Of a DNA stretch of 64,000 nucleotides, positions 1-8,072 are shown piece after piece. The notes under the pieces were generated by a model, which was given only the letters and a program-made list of their open reading frames with translations, had not been told where the DNA came from and did no database searches. The stretch lies in assembly GCF_000373625.1 (NCBI RefSeq), contig NZ_KB891988.1, positions 1 to 64,000 on the forward strand, given 5' to 3'. Made by a program: the position numbers and the translations under genes. The number at the start of each line of letters is the position of its first letter. The first letter of the stretch is position 1. The DNA comes from Streptomyces sp. LaPpAH-108 (GTDB lineage: Bacteria > Actinomycetota > Actinomycetes > Streptomycetales > Streptomycetaceae).

Positions 1-129
1 TTGGCTCGGGTGGGGTGCCGCTGGCGGGGTGCGGGTTGGGGCTTTGGCTTGGGTGGGGTGCCGCTGGAGGGGAGTGGGCGGGGGTTTGGCTCGGGTGGGG
101 TAGCGCTGGCGGGAGAGCAGGGCGGGGGT
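1..129. repeat. Three imperfect tandem repeats of 42-43 bp
   Basis: Three copies begin at positions 1, 44 and 86. Each opens with TTGGCTYGGGTGGGGT and continues with a G-rich tail. The array probably starts upstream of the window. One frame gives Trp/Gly-rich peptide repeats, so it could be the 3' end of a low-complexity gene, but I cannot support a coding call. Nothing else is recognisable up to the MFS gene at 268. Confidence 0.6.
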
Positions 130-267
130 TGGAGTCGTTGGCCGGGGGGTGTCGCCGTGGGTGGGGCTGTCATGGGGTCGAGGCGACGCTGAACGGGTGA
201 TCGGCCGGCCTGTTTCCGCCGGCCCGGGGAACCCGGTTCTGCACCTTCGACGAGGAGGCCGCAGCCC

Positions 268-1022
268 ATGAGCCGAGCCGAGTCACCGGCGTCCCGCCGC
301 ACCGTCCCCACGATCACCACCGACATCCCCGCCCGGCTGGACCGGCTGCCCTGGTCCCGCTGGCACTGGACCATCGTGATCGGCCTGGGGACCGTATGGA
401 TCCTGGACGGCCTGGAGGTCACGGTCGTCGGCAACATCGCGAGCCGGCTGTCCGAGCCGGGCAGCGGGCTGGCGATCTCGTCCGGGCAGGTCACGGGCGT
501 GGCGGCGGCGCTGTACGTGGCGGGCGCGTGCACCGGTGCGCTGTTCTGGGCGCGGCTGACGGACCGGTTCGGGCGCCGCAGGCTGTTCATGATCACGCTG
601 GCGGTGTACCTCGCGGCGACGGCGCTGACCTCGCTGTCGACCGAGGCGTGGTGGTTCTTCCTGTTCCGCTTCCTGACGGGCTTCGGCATCGGCGGGGAGT
701 ACGCGGCGATCAACTCCGCGATCGACGAGCTGATCCCCTCCGAGCACCGGGGCCGGGTGGACCTGATCATCAACGGCAGCTTCTGGCTGGGCGCGGTGGG
801 CGGTTCGCTGCTGTCGATCGTGGCCCTGGACACGGCGTTCCTGCCGGAGAACCTGGGCTGGCGGCTGACGTTCGCGCTGGGTGCGGTGCTGGCGCTGGTG
901 ATCCTGCTCGTACGCCGTCATGTACCGGAGAGCCCGCGCTGGCTGCTGATCCACGGCCGGGAGCGGGAGGCGGAGGAGATCGTCGCGGGGATCGAGCGGA
1001 AGATCGAGGCGGACGGGGGGGG
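268..1022 (+). pseudogene. MFS transporter (sugar/metabolite porter type), N-terminal half only
   Basis: The ATG follows the ribosome site GAGGAGG. About 250 codons encode a typical MFS N-terminal half with six membrane helices. It has the loop 2-3 motif RLTDRFGRRRLF and, after helix 6, the sugar-porter-like motif PESPRWLL. It reaches the start of the central loop (EAEEIVAGIERKIEADGGG) and then stops resembling a transporter. Family members usually have 430-480 residues and twelve helices. The frame stays open to 1977, but this is chance antisense reading of the gene at 1024-1326. The break lies at a run of eight G. A deletion of the 3' half, or an assembly error, explains it. A half transporter is unlikely to work. 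Confidence 0.75.
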
Positions 1023-1023
1023 C

Positions 1024-1326
1024 TTAACCGCGTCGGTCCGCGACCGCCCAGGACGCGAGGGCGACCGCGCCCGCGACGCCGAAGACCGACGGCCAGGCGC
1101 CCACCTTCTTGGCGAGGGGGTGGGAACCGGCGAAGGCGGCGACGTAGGCGGCGGTGAGGCCACCGGCGACCGCGGTACCGGCCTGCTCGCGCCACTGCCG
1201 GGCGGCAGCCGCACCCGCGGCGGCCAGGACGACACCGCCGAGCGGACGCTTCTTGGTCCAGCGGGCGACGCCGTAACCCCCGACGAGCCCAGCGGCGGCG
1301 ATCGCCGCACTCGGAATCCTGGCCAT
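1024..1326 (-). CDS. Small conserved membrane protein
   Basis: This encodes 100 residues, with the ATG six bases after a good CAGGAGG site. The protein is Ala/Gly-rich with about three hydrophobic stretches (SAAIAAAGLVGGYGVA near the N-terminus, GGVVLAAAGAAAA, and VFGVAGAVALASWAV near the C-terminus). Short basic loops such as RWTKKRP separate them. This suggests a small inner-membrane protein of unknown function. Its stop lies two bases from the breakpoint of the truncated MFS gene, which is convergent with it, so the deletion there may have removed its original downstream flank. Confidence 0.7.
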   Translation of the reverse strand: MARIPSAAIAAAGLVGGYGVARWTKKRPLGGVVLAAAGAAAARQWREQAGTAVAGGLTAAYVAAFAGSHPLAKKVGAWPSVFGVAGAVALASWAVADRRG

Positions 1327-1548
1327 GAATGCCTCCTGATTGTTCCCGTATGTCGTGTCCCGGCCGAGGCTAACGCGCACAGGGGGGACGGGCCGCGACC
1401 GGGTGGCAGGAGGCGAACGCGCGCCGACAGACCGCCCCGGATCGGCGGCTGCGGCCGGACATTGGCCGAAACCGTCCCTCATACGACCGGAAGGACGGGG
1501 CACCGGGAGCTTCGCCACCCCATGCCACGCCCCGCAGGAGGAGCCCCG

Positions 1549-1977
1549 ATGACCGTGACGACCCCGCACCCGAGAACCACCGTCCCGGCCCCCCTGCCCC
1601 TGACCGACGCGGTACGCGAGACCGGCCAGTACGGCACCCGGACGGAAGCGGCGACCGTCACCCGCACCGTCCTGACAGCCCTGGCCGCCCTGATCCCCCT
1701 CGAATCCCGCGAACCCCTGACCACCACCCTCCCCCCAGAAGCCGTCACCCCCCTCCTCACCCAGCCCCCGACCCCCCACCCCGTCACGGCCCGCGCATTC
1801 GTCGACACGATCGCGACCCGGATGAACGTCCCCACCGCCACGGCCCGCTGGCATGTCACCTCAGTCCTGACGGCACTGTCCCAGCAGTCGGAGACCGCTA
1901 CGACGCGGCTGCTGGGCTGTCTGCCGGCGGGGTATGCCCTACTGTTCGGCCGGGCCGAACTCGCGGCTGCGGGGTAG
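1549..1977 (+). CDS. DUF2267-family protein
   Basis: This encodes 142 residues, with ATG after CAGGAGGAG. It has two helical repeats, each with an AxxVTRTVLTAL-like or ARAFVDTIATRM-like helix. The C-terminus ends in LPAGYALLFGR, which resembles the LPxxFxxLFxR ending I associate with DUF2267 proteins. The function is unknown; such proteins are often linked to stress genes in actinomycetes. Its 3' end overlaps the convergent HNH nuclease gene by 39 bases, so the restriction island begins right at this gene. It happens to share a frame with the broken MFS gene upstream but has its own ribosome site. Confidence 0.7.
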   Translation: MTVTTPHPRTTVPAPLPLTDAVRETGQYGTRTEAATVTRTVLTALAALIPLESREPLTTTLPPEAVTPLLTQPPTPHPVTARAFVDTIATRMNVPTATARWHVTSVLTALSQQSETATTRLLGCLPAGYALLFGRAELAAAG

Positions 1978-2733
1978 CAGCGCCGCCTGGCCGGAGGAAG
2001 CCCGCATCAGCTCCCGCAGGGCCGCAGGGGTGCGCCAGCTTTCTCCGGGGCGGTTCCTGTGGCACATGCGGTGGCAGTTGGCGCACAGGCAGGCGAGATC
2101 ATCGAGCTTGGTCTCCCGCACTCCGGAGACGTGGAGCGGAGTGACGTGATGCACTTCGATGTAGCCCTCACCGAGAGGCCCGTAGGCGCGGCCGAAGTCG
2201 AAGTCGCAGACCTCGCACTGGAGGGCGCGACCGCGGCGCCGCATCTGCTTGATCTTCTGCATCCGCAGCTTGGGATCCCGCTCCCGGGCCAGCGCGCGCC
2301 GGACGAGCAGGCGTCCTTCGATGGCCGAGGTGCCGGTGTCGTCGACTTCACCCGGCTGTGACGGGATCAGGTGAAGCTCGCCAGAGCCGATGCTGTCTTC
2401 TAGCGCTTGGGCGGCCTGGAGCATGTCTGCCTCACGGCTGGTGAAGGCTTCGATCATGAGCAGCGTGGGCTTGCCGCAGCGCGTGGGCTTGCCTGTGTAC
2501 AGGTGGTGATTGGTCGCGAAGTCAGTCGTCTTCCGGCTCACGCTGTCCGGAGACCTGAAGCCGGGAAGCTCCAGCGCCTCCGAGGGGTGAAGCGGCAGCG
2601 AGCGAAGCAGTTCCGACAGTTCCAGGACCTCAGGGTTCCCGGTCCGCAGCTCGCGCCAGCCGTTTTTTACGACCAGCGCTCCGGCGAGCAGCAGCTCATC
2701 TTCGGTCCAGGCAGGGCTTCGCATGATCGGCAT
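1939..2733 (-). CDS. HNH endonuclease beside the restriction-modification genes
   Basis: This encodes 264 residues from the first ATG of an ATG pair (2733 or 2724). The frame is open further upstream, but that part overlaps the promoter and start of the methyltransferase gene. The C-terminal nuclease domain is clear: zinc ligands C173/C176 and C217/C220, with the HNH core IEVHHVTPLH (195-196) and CANCHRMCHR. The N-terminal 100 residues (WTEDELLLAG..., then PGFRSPDSVSRKT) match a domain I recall in front of many streptomycete HNH nucleases, probably for DNA recognition. It is divergent from the methyltransferase across about 160 bp. It may be a modification-dependent nuclease or an accessory restriction enzyme; the sequence does not decide. 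No clear ribosome site is seen. Confidence 0.8.
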   Translation of the reverse strand: MPIMRSPAWTEDELLLAGALVVKNGWRELRTGNPEVLELSELLRSLPLHPSEALELPGFRSPDSVSRKTTDFATNHHLYTGKPTRCGKPTLLMIEAFTSREADMLQAAQALEDSIGSGELHLIPSQPGEVDDTGTSAIEGRLLVRRALARERDPKLRMQKIKQMRRRGRALQCEVCDFDFGRAYGPLGEGYIEVHHVTPLHVSGVRETKLDDLACLCANCHRMCHRNRPGESWRTPAALRELMRASSGQAALLPRSREFGPAEQ

Positions 2734-2893
2734 AGCAATACCGTACGAACGTTCTATGGAAGGCAAGGCGCGTTCAACGAACTGCGAAGCATGCTGGCAC
2801 ACTGGACGACTGTCGTTGTCAGTAGGGTCTGTCACCCTCAGTGATGGTGGATTGCAGGATGCGTCTGCCGCTGCATGGCTGTAAGGAGGGGAC

Positions 2894-4111
2894 ATGACCC
2901 GCGCGAGGGAAGCTGGACGCGCCGACGCGGTGCGGACGGAGCCCGTGTTCACGTCGATCGAGATCTGCGCTGGTGCCGGCGGTCAGGCTGTGGGGCTGCA
3001 TCAGGCAGGCTTCGGGCATCTGGCTCTTGTCGAGATCGACCAGCACGCTGTCGCGACTCTTGAGCTGAACATCGAGGACCACGAGCTGTGGGCGTGGGAG
3101 CGAAAGCACTGCGACATCATCTCGGGTGACGTCAAGAACTTCGATCCCCGCCGCGACCTGACGAAGGGAGCGGAGCTGCTCAGGCGGCGTGACCTGGATC
3201 TTCTGGCCGGAGGCGTCCCCTGTCCGCCCTTCTCGCACGCGGGTAAGCAGCTGGGCAAGGACGATGAGCGAGACCTCTTCCCGCGCATGCTGGAGCTGGT
3301 CGGCATCCTCAGGCCGCGGGCTGTGATGATCGAGAATGTCCGGGGGATCATGGACCCGAAGTTCTCGGCCTACCGCGACTGGATCCAGGCCCGGCTCCAG
3401 GGCGGCACGTACCTGGGCGACGACGGGGAGCTGGCCCACGAGGACGGTCTTGGCTACACGGTCAGCAAGTGGGGAGTCCTGGAGGCCAGCGACTTCGGTG
3501 TGCCGCAGCTCCGGCCGCGGGCCGTTCTTGTCGCCTTCAGGGATGACGTCATCCGGGACCTGAAGTACGAGTGGCCCTCAGCTACGCATGAGGACCCGGT
3601 CAGCGTCGCGGAGAGTCTTGCGCCTTCCATGCTGGAGCGGTTCGAGCCCTACTTCGAGGGTGTGCACGCGGAGAAGGCCCGTGCGGCGTATGACCGGTGG
3701 CTGCAGAAGGCGCGCGAGCGGGATGCTGAACTCAGGGGCAAGGGCGGGGGCATCGCGCCCACACTTGTCGGCGGGTCGAAGAAGCACGGGGGCGCGGACC
3801 TTGGGCCCAGCCGCGCGAAGGCAGCCTGGAAGCAGCTCGGTGTCTCGGGCATGGGCGTAGCCAACGACATCGAGACCTGTGCGAAGAAGCAGACTGAAGC
3901 CCGCGACCTCTTCGGTCCTGACGGACCGATGCTTACTGTGCGGCAGGCTGCCACCATTCAGGGCTTCCCGCTGGAATGGGATTTTTCCGGCGGAAAGACT
4001 GCGCAGTACCGGCAGGTCGGTAACGCTTTTCCGCCGCCGGTGGCCAAGGCGGTCGGCAGGTCGATCATTGATGTGCTCAAGGCGGCGATGGAGCGTGACC
4101 AGGAGAGCTGA
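2894..4111 (+). CDS. DNA (cytosine-5-)-methyltransferase
   Basis: This encodes 405 residues, with ATG after AAGGAGGGGAC. The C5-methyltransferase motifs occur in order: I (SIEICAGAGGQAVGLHQAGF, SAM binding), IV with the catalytic Cys (GGVPCPPFS), VI (MIENVRGI), VIII (PQLRPRAVLVAF), IX/X (LTVRQAATIQGFP and YRQVGNAFPPPVAKAVG). The target-recognition region lies between VIII and IX. It should methylate a cytosine in the site cut by the neighbouring nucleases, probably GCCGGC, protecting host DNA. It is the only methyltransferase in the island. Its stop directly abuts the vsr stop on the other strand, with no spacer. Confidence 0.93.
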   Translation: MTRAREAGRADAVRTEPVFTSIEICAGAGGQAVGLHQAGFGHLALVEIDQHAVATLELNIEDHELWAWERKHCDIISGDVKNFDPRRDLTKGAELLRRRDLDLLAGGVPCPPFSHAGKQLGKDDERDLFPRMLELVGILRPRAVMIENVRGIMDPKFSAYRDWIQARLQGGTYLGDDGELAHEDGLGYTVSKWGVLEASDFGVPQLRPRAVLVAFRDDVIRDLKYEWPSATHEDPVSVAESLAPSMLERFEPYFEGVHAEKARAAYDRWLQKARERDAELRGKGGGIAPTLVGGSKKHGGADLGPSRAKAAWKQLGVSGMGVANDIETCAKKQTEARDLFGPDGPMLTVRQAATIQGFPLEWDFSGGKTAQYRQVGNAFPPPVAKAVGRSIIDVLKAAMERDQES

Positions 4112-4609
4112 TCAGCCGGTTGTTCTTCTTTTCCGGGCTGCGTTGCGACGCTTTTCTACCTCGGCGGCGATGCGTGCGGCGCAGTCTTCCGGCGGCTCGT
4201 GTTCCCAGAACCGGAGCACTGTCCAGCCCGCCTCTTCGAGGCGCTGGTCAGTGTCCCGGTCGCGGGCCATGTTCCGGGTGACCTTGGCTGACCAATAGGC
4301 TGGATTGGTCCTCGGCGGCACGTAGTGCTCAGGGCAGCCATGCCAGTAGCAGCCGTCAATGAAGACCGCGACCTTGGCCGGCCGGAAGACCATGTCGGCG
4401 GTCCGCCGGAGGTCCGGAAGCGGCTTGGCCGCGACTCTGTAGCGCAGGCCCTGGGCGTGCACCAGCGTGCGGATGAGCCACTCCGGCTTGGTGTCCCGGT
4501 TGCGGATCGCCTGCATGTTCCGGCGCCGGGCTGCCGATGAGGCCCACGAACCTTCCGGCGGAGACCAATCGCTGCCGGGCCCGGCTGGTGAACCTGATGG
4601 CGTACTCAT
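4112..4609 (-). CDS. vsr: Very short patch repair (Vsr) endonuclease
   Basis: This encodes 165 residues. The Vsr fold is recognised by RRRNMQAIRNRDTKPEWLIR near the N-terminus, the RTADMVF segment carrying the metal-binding Asp, FIDGCYWHGCPEHY and LRFWEHEP. Vsr enzymes nick at T:G mismatches made when 5-methylcytosine deaminates in a methylated site, so it belongs functionally with the C5-methyltransferase. It is the last gene of a leftward run: NaeI-like, NgoMIV-like, vsr, with gaps of 12 and 13 bases, probably one operon. The first 25 residues are Ser/Pro/Gly-rich and may be outside the fold; a later start is possible. Confidence 0.92.
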   Translation of the reverse strand: MSTPSGSPAGPGSDWSPPEGSWASSAARRRNMQAIRNRDTKPEWLIRTLVHAQGLRYRVAAKPLPDLRRTADMVFRPAKVAVFIDGCYWHGCPEHYVPPRTNPAYWSAKVTRNMARDRDTDQRLEEAGWTVLRFWEHEPPEDCAARIAAEVEKRRNAARKRRTTG

Positions 4610-4622
4610 AACGCTCTGACTC

Positions 4623-5375
4623 TTACCAGGTTGCCAACGTGGGGGCCAACTCCTCGTACGGCCGGAGCCGTCCCTGCCCGATGATCTCTGCCAGATCGTT
4701 TTGCTGCTGCTTGCTGCCGACGTCCTTCACCGCTTCCCTCAGGGCGTCGAACGCGATGTGGTACACGGCGTCGACCTCTCCGGTGCCCCTGGCGATCGCG
4801 GCGATCCGGCTGGGCATCGGCTCTGCGGTCACCACTACCAAGTGCGGAAGACGGCCGCGCCGGTGCCTGATCATCTGAAGGAACTCGTGCCGGACGTTCT
4901 GGACACGGTCGGAGCGGATGGTCCATTTACAGGATACGGCTGCATGCAGAAATGGAACCGTGTCCAGCAACGGGTCGCCGGGTACGCCGACAGTGACATC
5001 GGGCCTGATCAGATAATCCCGCCCCAGATCGGCGCTGAGTACGGGGTTCTTATGGACGGCCTGTTCAAGTTTCCCCAGGTGTGTGTACTGGGAGAAATCT
5101 GCGACCACTTTCTTGTGGCCGATCTGCCAGGCACGAGAAGGGTCGGTCTCCGGTACGGTTTCCGAGAGGTCTGCTGTTACCGCTTGTTCCAGTTTGGGGC
5201 CAAGATTTTTCGGAGTGTCCGGCAGGACAATTCCCGGCGGCACCTCCAAGGAGTCAAGTATTCTCCGCGCCAGCTCTTTGGAGGGTGTGCTGTTGCTGTC
5301 GGCGCTGTTGGGCACGATTTCGCCTGAGTCAAGCTTTCTCCACCCGAGGAGCTTGACTGCGAACGATGCACTCAT
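4623..5375 (-). CDS. NgoMIV-family type II restriction endonuclease (predicted GCCGGC)
   Basis: This encodes 250 residues. The active-site region matches NgoMIV as I remember it: IRPD at 123-126, then AAVSCKWTIRSDR with S148 and K150, and E164 exactly 13 residues after the Lys (K-x13-E). The residues that read GCCGGC in NgoMIV (Arg, Asp, Arg of the IRSDR segment) are all present. The following stretch GRLPHLVVVTAEPMPSRI is also diagnostic. It is about 35 residues shorter than NgoMIV, mainly between the PD and SCK motifs. Cleavage is predicted as G^CCGGC. It lies 12 bases downstream of the NaeI-like gene and 13 upstream of vsr. Confidence 0.88.
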   Translation of the reverse strand: MSASFAVKLLGWRKLDSGEIVPNSADSNSTPSKELARRILDSLEVPPGIVLPDTPKNLGPKLEQAVTADLSETVPETDPSRAWQIGHKKVVADFSQYTHLGKLEQAVHKNPVLSADLGRDYLIRPDVTVGVPGDPLLDTVPFLHAAVSCKWTIRSDRVQNVRHEFLQMIRHRRGRLPHLVVVTAEPMPSRIAAIARGTGEVDAVYHIAFDALREAVKDVGSKQQQNDLAEIIGQGRLRPYEELAPTLATW

Positions 5376-5387
5376 CTTTACGCGTTC

Positions 5388-6365
5388 CTACTTCGTGGTG
5401 GAAGGGAGTGACGGAGCCATCTGCGGAAGATCCTCTGGAGTGGCGATCACCCACTGCTCGCCATCCAGGGCCACGTACGGCGCGTCCAGATGATGAGGAG
5501 CACGCTTGGCGACGCGCACACTGATGAACTCGCCCTCCCGCGGCGCCACCAGGCCCAGCTGGCGAGCTACGGCACGGTGGCTGTCGTAGTCGCCCATGAT
5601 CAGGATCCCGTCAGGCCGGAGCGCTGAACGTGCGCCTCCATTGCCGCGGACCCGCTTCATGTAGTCCTTCTGCTGGGCTACGGTCCGCACGACATTGCGG
5701 CTTATCCGGCGCTTCTGGGCACGCCGGAACAGCTCGTTGAGGCGCTGCTGGCCAGACGGCGGCGCGAAGACCGCCTCCCGGTCGGCCGGATCCATGTGCA
5801 GAAGCGTGTTCTCGGGAAGGTCCGCGTCGCGCCAGAGCCACTGGATCTTGTCCCTGTGTCTGGCCTTGACGGTGAGCTTCGCATCGCGATTGCTCCCCTG
5901 GTTCAGCCACTCCTCACGGACCCGGAAGAGCCCAGCGCTCCAGCGGCTGGCGTAGTCACTGGCCCATACCAGCAGGCAGAGATGGCCTCTGGCCTCAGGG
6001 GGAATCATCCAGCCCCCGAAGTTCTGGGAGTACTTGCAGTCCACCTCGATGCCGGCGATCCGGTAATCCATCGCATCGCCATCCGCGAAGGTGAACTCGC
6101 GCTGGAGATTGATCTCGACGAGAGTACCGGCGTGCGTCCTCTCCGTCTTGTACAGGGTTTCCCAGTCGTAGCGGCCCGTGATTTCACCGTTCAGCAGCTG
6201 ATCGATGGTGTCACGCAGAACGGCGGCGAACCGCTGCCCCGAGGCGTCAAGGCGCATCAACTCCGCATATACCGCCTGGAGTTCGGCGTCGAACCCCAGG
6301 TTCTCGGTCAGAGTGACGTTCTGCGCGGCCTGGATGTCGATAGGCAGCAAGGCAACCCCCCTCAT
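5388..6365 (-). CDS. NaeI-family type II restriction endonuclease (predicted GCCGGC)
   Basis: This encodes 325 residues (NaeI has about 317). The N-terminal nuclease domain matches NaeI closely: KTERTHAGTLVEINLQREF with E84, MDYRIAG with D100, and VDCK with D109 and K111, the equivalents of NaeI E70, D86, D95 and K97. The position of NaeI Leu43, whose change to Lys turns NaeI into a topoisomerase, is Leu57 here, so it is a restriction enzyme. The C-terminal DNA-binding part has VAQQKDYMKRVRGNGGARS. NaeI needs two sites and cuts GCC^GGC. The ATG lacks a ribosome site; a TTG at codon 6 after AGGGGGG is an alternative. It is the first gene of the leftward restriction operon. Confidence 0.9.
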   Translation of the reverse strand: MRGVALLPIDIQAAQNVTLTENLGFDAELQAVYAELMRLDASGQRFAAVLRDTIDQLLNGEITGRYDWETLYKTERTHAGTLVEINLQREFTFADGDAMDYRIAGIEVDCKYSQNFGGWMIPPEARGHLCLLVWASDYASRWSAGLFRVREEWLNQGSNRDAKLTVKARHRDKIQWLWRDADLPENTLLHMDPADREAVFAPPSGQQRLNELFRRAQKRRISRNVVRTVAQQKDYMKRVRGNGGARSALRPDGILIMGDYDSHRAVARQLGLVAPREGEFISVRVAKRAPHHLDAPYVALDGEQWVIATPEDLPQMAPSLPSTTK

Positions 6366-6455
6366 GCTCAGCTAAACGCGCATCGTACCGTCGCTGCGGT
6401 GAGATGAGCCTTTCGCGTGAGCAACGGCACGGGGGCTTTGCGCAGACAGCCGTTC

Positions 6456-7469
6456 CTATGCTCCGTGGCAGCCCGTATACGGCATCCCCGACCCGCACCA
6501 ACACCCGGCCCCGGCCCCCGGCGGCCACTCCGCCGCCAACCCCCGTGCCGCCAGCGTCGTCGCATACTGCGGCAGCAGGGCCGCGTCCGAGGGGGACGCT
6601 CCCTCCGATGCCGCGAAGGCTTCGTACGAGGGGACTGTGCCGGTGACGATGCCGAGGTTGGGGGTGCCGGAGGTGGCGAGTTCGCGGAGGGAGGTTTCTA
6701 TGGTGAGGAGGTGGTGGGGGTGGGAGGGGTACTCCGAGGTCAGGGTCGGGTACGCCGTGAGGAGTTCGGTGAGTTCCGCGGCGGGCCAGTGGAGGATCGC
6801 GACCGGGAAGGGGCGGGAGAGGGCCTCGCGGGCCGTGTCGAGTTCGGCGCGCAGGCGGGAGATCTCCGCTTCCAGCTCGGCCGGGTTGTCCGAGCCGAGG
6901 GACCAGACGCGCTTGGGGTCGTGCAACTCGTCCAGGGAGACGGGGGAGGCGTGCAGGGTGTCGGCCAGGCCGTCCCAGTCGTCGTGCGGCAGGCCCAGCA
7001 TCCGGCGGACCCGGTGGCGGCCGAAGAGCAGGGCGTGCGTCGCGTACGGCGGGCGCTCCGGGCTCTCGCTCAGCAACAGCCGCGCGCCTTCCGTGAACGT
7101 CTCGTGCGCCGCCTCCAGTTCGTCGTGCGACTCCAGGGACTCCGCCACGATCACCCAGGGTGCCGGATCGCGCGGGGCCGCCATGCGGATGCCGTCGATG
7201 ATCGCCCGCGCCTCCGCCTCGTGGCCGTACTCCCACAGGTTCGACGCCTTCAGCGCGCGGACCAGCTGAGGGTTGTCCAGCGGGCCAGGACCGGACAGCA
7301 GGCGGTCGTACAGCGCGGTCGCCGCGGGGCGGTCGCCGGACAGCTCCAGGTGGGCCGCGGCGCGCAGCAGCAGCGCCTCCGCGTCCTCCGGATACAGTCC
7401 GGCGGTCCGCTCCAGGCGTGCCGCCTCAGCGGTGTGGTCGACGTTCTCGGCAGGCGTGTCGGGGCGCAT
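6456..7469 (-). CDS. TPR-type protein with C-terminal SEC-C metal-binding motif
   Basis: This encodes 337 residues from ATG 7469; a GTG at 7499 is an alternative, and neither has a strong ribosome site. The N-terminal half is helical with tetratricopeptide-like repeats (DAEALLLRAAAHLELSGDRPA, LWEYGHEAEARAII, DELEAAHETFTEGARLL). A coiled helix follows (LEAEISRLRAELDTAREAL). The C-terminus ends in CWCGSGMPYTGCHG, a SEC-C zinc motif as in SecA tails. This suggests an adaptor that binds a ribosome- or translocon-linked partner; the exact role is unknown. The G/C level returns to the chromosomal norm here, so it marks the right edge of the restriction island. Confidence 0.75.
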   Translation of the reverse strand: MRPDTPAENVDHTAEAARLERTAGLYPEDAEALLLRAAAHLELSGDRPAATALYDRLLSGPGPLDNPQLVRALKASNLWEYGHEAEARAIIDGIRMAAPRDPAPWVIVAESLESHDELEAAHETFTEGARLLLSESPERPPYATHALLFGRHRVRRMLGLPHDDWDGLADTLHASPVSLDELHDPKRVWSLGSDNPAELEAEISRLRAELDTAREALSRPFPVAILHWPAAELTELLTAYPTLTSEYPSHPHHLLTIETSLRELATSGTPNLGIVTGTVPSYEAFAASEGASPSDAALLPQYATTLAARGLAAEWPPGAGAGCWCGSGMPYTGCHGA

Positions 7470-7634
7470 GGGTGACACCGTACTGCCGACCACCGACACA
7501 GGTGGAGGGTGCGTCCGGCATCGGGCCCCGGGGGAATTTCCGGATTCCTCTTCGAATCCGGAACCGAGCGGGGATCTCCGGCGTTCCCAGAGAAGACAGA
7601 GAGATCACAGAAGGTCCAGGGGGGTGGGGTGTCC

Positions 7635-7934
7635 ATGCGGTCGCTGATTCTTTCCGCCGTCTTCGTGCAGCTTCTGCTGCTCCAGGCCGCCCTCCTCGGC
7701 ACCGGCACGCTCTCCGCCGCCGTCGCCCTCGCCGCGACCACCGCCGCCGCCTCCGCGCTCACCGTCTGCTCGCTGGTCGCCCGCCGCGTCCCCGCCGTGC
7801 CCCGCACCCGCGTCCGCACGGCGATACGCGACCGGGACCGGCGTACGGCCTTCCTGCCGCAGCGTGACCCCGACGCGGCGGGCCGCCGCCGGCCCCGGGC
7901 CCCGGGATTCGCCCTCGCGGCGATCCACGCGTAG
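7635..7934 (+). CDS. Small membrane protein upstream of yidC (DUF6412-like)
   Basis: This encodes 99 residues starting MRSLILSAVFVQLLLLQAALL. Two hydrophobic segments fill the first 50 residues, followed by an Arg-rich cytoplasmic tail. I remember a DUF6412 gene commonly preceding this type of yidC in Streptomyces; the match is from size, context and character, not a motif. It is 138 bp upstream of the insertase gene, in the same direction, so they may be co-expressed. A G-rich stretch before the ATG serves as a weak ribosome site. Confidence 0.6.
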   Translation: MRSLILSAVFVQLLLLQAALLGTGTLSAAVALAATTAAASALTVCSLVARRVPAVPRTRVRTAIRDRDRRTAFLPQRDPDAAGRRRPRAPGFALAAIHA

Positions 7935-8072
7935 GGCAAGAGAGCGGACAAACACCTCGATCGGCTTCCCCGCCGGTCTCCGGGCTCCTCCGGCCCTCCC
8001 CGCGTGAGTCGTCATGCCGACCTGCCATCCGCCACACCCGGCACGACGCACCCCACTTCGGAGGGTCCACCC

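Noticed and set aside
268..1977. A single 569-codon open frame that looks like an MFS transporter fused to a DUF2267 protein
   Set aside because: The middle 500 bases are antisense to a small gene with a good ribosome site, and the DUF2267 part has its own start and ribosome site. It is two genes in the same frame by chance.
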